DNA from: an uncultured Sutterella sp.
GTDB lineage: Bacteria; Pseudomonadota; Gammaproteobacteria; Burkholderiales; Burkholderiaceae_F
Direction of reading: 5' to 3'
NCBI GenBank assembly: GCA_905213905.1
Contig: CAJMKD010000009.1
Location: 23,110 to 87,109 of the forward strand
DNA: 64,000 bases
In this document: piece by piece, positions 59,617 to 64,000 of the stretch
Layout: each line of letters begins with the position of its first letter
How positions within the stretch are numbered: position 1 is the stretch's first letter
The notes under the pieces: model-generated
Told to the model about the DNA's origin: nothing
What the model saw: the letters and a program-made list of their open reading frames with translations, nothing else
The model's database searches: none
Position numbers and translations under genes: made by a program

Positions 59617-60378
59617 ATGGAACTCGATCTACTCAAGCTTGCGATTGTTTGCCCGCTCGTTTTTCTGGGCGGCCTTGTCGACGCCATTGCCGGGGGCGGC
59701 GGACTCATTACGCTTCCTGCCTATCTGATGGCGGGCGTGCCCGCGCATCTCGCGCTCGGCACGAACAAGCTCTCGAGCGGTCTCGGCATGGCGATGTCGA
59801 CGTGGCGCCTCTACCGCGGCGGCTTCAATGACGAGCGGCTTGCGGCGGTGCCGATTGCCGCCGCCTTTGCGGGAAGCCTCGCGGGCGCGCGGTGCGCGCT
59901 CCTTGTGCCGGAATCGGTTTTTGAGCTCATTCTCATTACGCTTCTGCCGGTGGCGGCCGTGCTTGTCATGCGCAAGAAGACGCTCGAGCCCGAGGTGACC
60001 GCCATCGACCCCGTTCGCCAGAAGCGGCTTCTCGCGCTTTGCGCTTTTGTCTGCGGCGCATACGCCGGCTTTTACGGACCGGGCGCAGGCACCTTCATGC
60101 TGATACTTTTTTCCGCCGTCGCACATCTCGCCGTCCGCGACGCGGCCGGCCAGATGAAGATTGTCAATTTCTCGAGCGGCGCCGCCGCGTTCGTCACGTT
60201 TGCCGTTGCGGGCGAAGTGGACTGGGCGCTCGGCCTCGTGGCGGGCGCCTTCGGCATTGCTGGGCACTATATCGGCGCCGGGCTCGTTTTGAAGAACGGC
60301 GCCAGGGTCGTCCGGCCCATCATCGGCGTCGTGCTGCTCGCGCTCTTTGCCAAAACGGCCTGGGAATACTTCGGCTGA
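59617..60378 (+). CDS. TSUP family transporter (TauE/SafE)
   Basis: An eight-helix-type membrane protein with the family opening GGLVDAIAGGGGLITLPAYL and LALGTNKLSSGLG, and the second-half GAYAGFYGPGAGTFMLI repeat. The family exports sulfite, sulfoacetate or other anions. It lies 53 bases after the SBP gene but no functional link is evident. Confidence 0.85.
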   Translation: MELDLLKLAIVCPLVFLGGLVDAIAGGGGLITLPAYLMAGVPAHLALGTNKLSSGLGMAMSTWRLYRGGFNDERLAAVPIAAAFAGSLAGARCALLVPESVFELILITLLPVAAVLVMRKKTLEPEVTAIDPVRQKRLLALCAFVCGAYAGFYGPGAGTFMLILFSAVAHLAVRDAAGQMKIVNFSSGAAAFVTFAVAGEVDWALGLVAGAFGIAGHYIGAGLVLKNGARVVRPIIGVVLLALFAKTAWEYFG

Positions 60379-60542
60379 GCGCTTTGCACTCGCTCTCTGC
60401 CTGCTTTTACCGATGGCTCACTTTGAACAGCGCCATAGAATCGAACGCAGACTGCATTGACTGCATTGGTTGTTTCTGCTTCGAAGCTGCGAAAAAGCAC
60501 GCTGCCGGCAGAGCGCCGATCTTTTGCTGAAAGGAGTGCGCT

Positions 60543-62051
60543 ATGAAAGTATTCACGAAAACCGCCTTTGCCTTTGCTGCCGGCATCGTCGCCGCCTGTG
60601 CGCAGGCGGGCGTTGATCCTGCGTCGCTGCCGCTCGAAAAGCTCACCGCCGACGTGGTCGTCGTCGGCTCGGGCGGCACCGGCATGGCGGCCGCCGCGAG
60701 CGCAGCGGGCGAGGGCGCCAAGGTGCTCGTCTTTGAAAAGCTCCCGATGATCGGCGGCAGTTCCGCCTTCGCGGGCGGCGCGATTGCGGCGGGCAACACA
60801 AAGGCGCAGGCGCGTGCGGGCGAAAAGGATACGACGCCCGAAGGCTTTGCGAAGATCTGGCTTGACGACCAGAAGCGCTCCTACCACGGCGGCAACCCAA
60901 ATTATCCGGACGAAGCGCTCGTGCGGTCCATGACGGCCTCCTTCACAGAGACCATTGACTGGCTCGAAGAGACGGTCGGCCACACGTTCGCGAAGCCGCG
61001 TCCCTTCGGCTACGGCGGCCCCAATTACGCGCATGCGCCCGCCGAGTCCCCGGTGCCCGCATCGGGTCGCGGCTCCTCGCCCGCGGGCGGACGCTTCGTC
61101 ATCAAGAATGTGAAGATCTATCTCGACAAGCTGGGCGTTCCCGTGCGCACTTCAACGCCGGTTGACTCGCTCATCATGGACGACAAGGGCGCCGTCGCGG
61201 GCGTGCGCGCGCACGACAAGACGAAGCGCTACGAAGTGTCCGCGAAGGCCGTGGTGCTCGCGACGGGCGGCTTTGCGCACAGCCGCGAAATGATGGAAAA
61301 GCTCGTTCCGGTTTATGCGCCTTTTGTTGACAAGTCGGTGGCGAGCGTCGGCGACACGGGCGACGGCATCCGCATGGCCGTTGAAGCGGGCGGCGTGATG
61401 TACGACGACGCGTGGGTGATCGGCCTCTACGTTTCGAGCCTCGACCCGAAGCTCTCGAAGACCTATACGTCCAAAGACAAGTACAAGGACCGCGTCTTCG
61501 TGAACGAAAAGGGCGAGCGCTTCGTGAACGAAGACCTGCCGTACCTCACGGACCCGGTTGCCATGCAAAAGAGCGCCTGGGCGATCGTCGACAGCTCAAA
61601 CGAAAAGAATGCAGCGCTTTTGAATGAGTGCAAGGATCCGAAGATTGCCGCCAAGGGCGCAACCTGGGGTGAGCTCGCGAAGGCGATGGGCGTCCCTGCC
61701 GATGCGCTCGAGCGCACGATGACGGACTACAACAAGGCCTGCGAAACGGGTGTCGACAAGACGTTCGGGAAGCCCGCCGCCTATCTGAAGCCCTTCCTCA
61801 AGGCGCCTTTCTATGCCGTGCGCGTTGTTCCGCAGACGGGCGGCACGATGGGCGGCGTCAAGGTAAACGACAAGTTTGAGGTTGTCCGTGCGGACGGCAC
61901 GCCCATCCAGGGCCTCTATGCCGGCGGCGAAGTCATCAACCGGCCGTACTACAACCGCGTCTACACCTCAGGCACGGGCCTTGGCATTGCTTATACGTCG
62001 GGGCGCATCGCCGGCGAAAACGCCGCCAAGGCGGCGCTCGGCAAAGACTGA
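60543..62051 (+). CDS. flavocytochrome c flavoprotein subunit (Sec-exported reductase)
   Basis: A third member of the fumarate/urocanate-reductase family, here with a Sec signal (MKVFTKTAFAFAAGIVAACAQA) rather than a Tat signal. FAD block VVVVGSGGTGMAAAASAAGEG; EKLPMIGGSSAFAGGAIAAG; VLATGGFAHSREMMEK; GERFVNEDLPY; and C-terminal TSGTGLGIAYTSGRIAGENAA. The missing neighbours are a cytochrome and a sensor, so it may share one of the tetraheme cytochromes elsewhere. It is followed by an MFS transporter on the opposite strand. Substrate not predictable. Confidence 0.85.
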   Translation: MKVFTKTAFAFAAGIVAACAQAGVDPASLPLEKLTADVVVVGSGGTGMAAAASAAGEGAKVLVFEKLPMIGGSSAFAGGAIAAGNTKAQARAGEKDTTPEGFAKIWLDDQKRSYHGGNPNYPDEALVRSMTASFTETIDWLEETVGHTFAKPRPFGYGGPNYAHAPAESPVPASGRGSSPAGGRFVIKNVKIYLDKLGVPVRTSTPVDSLIMDDKGAVAGVRAHDKTKRYEVSAKAVVLATGGFAHSREMMEKLVPVYAPFVDKSVASVGDTGDGIRMAVEAGGVMYDDAWVIGLYVSSLDPKLSKTYTSKDKYKDRVFVNEKGERFVNEDLPYLTDPVAMQKSAWAIVDSSNEKNAALLNECKDPKIAAKGATWGELAKAMGVPADALERTMTDYNKACETGVDKTFGKPAAYLKPFLKAPFYAVRVVPQTGGTMGGVKVNDKFEVVRADGTPIQGLYAGGEVINRPYYNRVYTSGTGLGIAYTSGRIAGENAAKAALGKD

Positions 62052-62093
62052 TCCGCAAGTCTGATTGATTAGAAAGCTTTCTTTGGAAAGCAG

Positions 62094-62137
62094 AAAGCTC
62101 GGCGGCATTCCTCTCACGGGTGCCGCCCAGCTTTTCA
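62094..62137. terminator. bidirectional terminator
   Basis: AAAGCT-GGCGGCA / TGCCGCC-AGCTTTT forms a long stem with T-runs in both directions, between the convergent reductase and MFS genes. Confidence 0.75.
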
Positions 62138-62163
62138 GCGTGCGCTTTGCGCCGCTAGGCTTT

Positions 62164-63396
62164 TCAGTTCTTCTTCGCTTTCGAAAAGTCGACGGCGTTG
62201 CCGCGGGCAGGGCGCTTCGAAAGCCGGCCCGTGCGCTCAAGAATGGCGTACCAGAAGAGGCAGACCACAACAATAAGCGAATTGAGGCCGTAGATCCCGT
62301 CGTAGCCGATTGTGGGCGCGAGCGTGCCGCCCAAGTAGGGCGCAACCCCGATGCCCAGGTCGAAGAAGATGTAGAAGGTGCTCGTTGCCTGCGCATAGCG
62401 GTCGCGATCCACCATGCTGATGGCGTTCACTTGCGCGACCGACTGGAAGTTGCCGAAGCCGAGGCCCGCGAGCGCGCCCGAAATGAGCACGGTTGCGCTC
62501 GAGGGCGCGAGCCAGAGGATGCCGAGGCCAACGGCGAGGAGCACGTAGGCCGGATAAAGAATGACGGCCGGGCCGTGCGCATCGTAGATTTTCCCCGAGA
62601 AGGGCCGCGAGACAAGAATCGCGACAGCGTAGACGAGGAAGAAGAGCGAAGCGGCGGCCACGACGTCGAAAGCCTGCGCATAGGCGGCCATGAAGGCCTG
62701 AATGTTGCCCCAGGCAAGACAGGTCGCGCAGACGAGAAGACTGAAGGGAATGAGCTTGGGCTCAATGAAGTCGGCGAGCGTGAGCTTGTGCGCGAGATGG
62801 CCGCGCTGCCCTTTGACGCGCACGAGCGGCAGGAGAAGCAGGTTCACGCAGGCGAGCCCCGTGCCGATCGCGAAGATGCCCTCGTAGCCGAGGGACCCCA
62901 GAAGCGCGATGCCGATGAAGGGGCCGAAGCAGAGCGCGAGCGCAGTGCTCATCGAAAAGTAGGCGATGCCGCGGCCGTGGTACTGTGCGGGCACGATCAC
63001 GGCGACGATCGTGCCTGTCACCGTGCCGATGATGCCGATCGCGACGCCCGAGATGAAGCGCACGAGAAAGATGAGCGCGAGGGAGTCGGCGAAGAAGTAG
63101 GCGATGTTCGTGAAGAGGTAGAGCAGAACGCCCGTCACGAGAACCCGAAGGTAGCCGGCCGTCTGCACGATGCTCCCGGTGAAGAAGCGCCCGACGAGGC
63201 AGCCGATCACGATGATGCCGGTCGCGAGGCCCGCCATCCCCGTTGATGCATGAAACACCTCGGCGAGGTAGCGCGTGCTTACGACGAAAATCGCGTAGTA
63301 GCCCGCCAGGCCGAGCATGTTGATGAGGGAGATGGCGACGAAGGTTTTGGAAAAAATGGCTTGAAGCGCTTCGCTTCTTGTGGGTTTGATCGGCAT
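62164..63396 (-). CDS. MFS transporter
   Basis: Twelve hydrophobic helices; the ATG at 63396 gives the N-terminus MPIKPTRSEALQAIFSK. Motif-A-like GIIVIGCLVGRFFTGS and a central loop (KGQRGHLAHKLT) divide two halves. It resembles the arabinose-efflux/sugar or organic-acid MFS group; substrate unknown. Convergent with the reductase at 60543. Confidence 0.8.
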   Translation of the reverse strand: MPIKPTRSEALQAIFSKTFVAISLINMLGLAGYYAIFVVSTRYLAEVFHASTGMAGLATGIIVIGCLVGRFFTGSIVQTAGYLRVLVTGVLLYLFTNIAYFFADSLALIFLVRFISGVAIGIIGTVTGTIVAVIVPAQYHGRGIAYFSMSTALALCFGPFIGIALLGSLGYEGIFAIGTGLACVNLLLLPLVRVKGQRGHLAHKLTLADFIEPKLIPFSLLVCATCLAWGNIQAFMAAYAQAFDVVAAASLFFLVYAVAILVSRPFSGKIYDAHGPAVILYPAYVLLAVGLGILWLAPSSATVLISGALAGLGFGNFQSVAQVNAISMVDRDRYAQATSTFYIFFDLGIGVAPYLGGTLAPTIGYDGIYGLNSLIVVVCLFWYAILERTGRLSKRPARGNAVDFSKAKKN

Positions 63397-63651
63397 GCAG
63401 AACTTCCGAAAAAAGAGCGGCGCATCTTCGGGCAGCGGAGCGAAGCGCTGGCGTAAGGCAGATGAACGGCTAGGAGCGGACGCCGCGATGCCGCAGGTGC
63501 GGCGGCATCTGGAAAAGAAGAGCATTCTAGCGGCTGTGCGGCTCGTTGGCAGAAACCGCTTTTGTAAAACTGAAAGTCAATCGCTTTCTTGTGGGATTAT
63601 GAAACTCATTAATTTCTGAAATAATCGTTTACAGAATTGGTGGTAAGAAAC

Positions 63652-63924
63652 ATGATATGCACGCGAAGGCAGTTTTTCCTCGGCAGATGGACGAAGGAAA
63701 CCGCTGATACGGACATCACTCCCGATGCCGGCGGCGAGCCCACTCCGACCGCAGAGCCGATCAGTGAGCTTCCCACCGATTTCAGTCCTGCAATGTTGAA
63801 AATGCAGGCGCAAATAATGGGACTCGACCTCGGTTCGATGTCCTGGGAGGAAGCAGAAAAAATCGTTCTGGCGGCGTTTCGCAGCCAGCGGAATCCGGAC
63901 AGAACGGAAGGAAAAGGCGTCTGA
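63652..63924 (+). CDS. small hypothetical protein
   Basis: About 90 residues: MICTRRQFFLGRW at the N-terminus (a twin-arginine-like motif but no following hydrophobic core), then an acidic Pro/Thr-rich stretch and a short helical end (EEAEKIVLAAF). No family recognised and the ribosome site is weak. Confidence 0.4.
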   Translation: MICTRRQFFLGRWTKETADTDITPDAGGEPTPTAEPISELPTDFSPAMLKMQAQIMGLDLGSMSWEEAEKIVLAAFRSQRNPDRTEGKGV

Positions 63925-63975
63925 GAAACGATAATGACCCCACGGTACTGCTAAAGCCACATCTAACCGCAAGGA

Positions 63976-63991
63976 ACACTACAAGTAGTGT
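63976..63991. promoter_or_regulatory. perfect 7-bp inverted repeat resembling an NrdR box
   Basis: ACACTAC-AA-GTAGTGT matches 13 of 16 positions of the NrdR pattern and is a perfect palindrome. The gene it would control lies beyond the right edge. It could also be another repressor operator. Confidence 0.4.
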
Positions 63992-64000
63992 CTCTCAATG

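Noticed and set aside
1..64000. CRISPR arrays, rRNA/tRNA genes, intact insertion sequences
   Set aside because: No regularly spaced direct repeats, no conserved rRNA segments, no complete tRNA cloverleaf and no transposase catalytic motif were found by reading.

Overview
The window is a GC-rich chromosome segment of a Gram-negative, anaerobically respiring bacterium. Periplasmic tetraheme cytochromes, several exported flavocytochrome-type reductases, TtrS/TtrR-like two-component systems, a Burkholderiales-type porin, an autotransporter and the anaerobic ribonucleotide reductase NrdD/NrdG together suggest a gut betaproteobacterium of the Sutterella/Parasutterella group. That assignment is inference from gene content; no rRNA gene is present.

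Layout. 201-3304: a TtrS-like sensor and TtrR-like regulator. 3305-5170: an AT-rich island with an Abi/DRT-type reverse transcriptase whose reading frame breaks at an A9 tract that looks like a -1 slippage site. 5173-9843: a small double-HTH protein and a frameshifted Pmp-like autotransporter. 10583-12569: tetraheme cytochrome plus flavoprotein reductase. 12954-16155: a five-gene aryl-polyene-like fragment (chain-length-factor KS, acyltransferase, two ACPs, COG4648 membrane protein). 16441-17676: M20 amidohydrolase. 17966-19404: a Phe/Tyr-rich leader peptide and attenuator ahead of an ABC substrate-binding lipoprotein. 19535-27049: a second respiratory module (cytochrome, flavoprotein, a Tat-exported aconitase and a second TtrS/TtrR pair). 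27225-35752: a charged exported protein, a MerR plus VIT/VWA pair, an orphan HicB, a porin, a second double-HTH protein and a UshA-like 5'-nucleotidase. 36095-39205: ribokinase, nucleoside hydrolase and an AraC regulator. 39570-43889: an ATPase-like protein with a degenerate P-loop, then nrdD/nrdG behind tandem NrdR boxes. 44192-47515: exported flavodoxin, DUF362 protein, exported flavin reductase and a b-type membrane cytochrome. 47888-49415: a DUF4143 ATPase and a porin 3' remnant. 50195-55986: ornithine decarboxylase with an internal amber codon, two PotE-like antiporters and a truncated CadC-like regulator. 56110-63924: radical SAM protein, PdxY, oligopeptide-binding protein, TSUP transporter, a third flavoprotein reductase, an MFS transporter and a short hypothetical protein.

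The most interesting system is the 19535-27049 module. An aconitase with all three cluster cysteines carries a twin-arginine signal, and next to it lie an exported fumarate-reductase-like flavoprotein, a tetraheme cytochrome and a divergent periplasmic-binding-domain sensor kinase. The arrangement suggests respiration in the periplasm in which citrate is dehydrated to aconitate and then reduced, possibly to tricarballylate. A GTACGTAG-core motif lies in front of both respiratory modules and both sensor genes. The flank of the motif differs between modules (TACGTAGGTA in module 1, TACGTAGTGG in module 2), as expected for two related regulators.

Three genes are broken or recoded as read: the reverse transcriptase (A9 frameshift), the autotransporter (barrel frameshift) and the ornithine decarboxylase (in-frame TAG). 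Each could be biology, decay or a base-calling error, and the sequence alone cannot decide.
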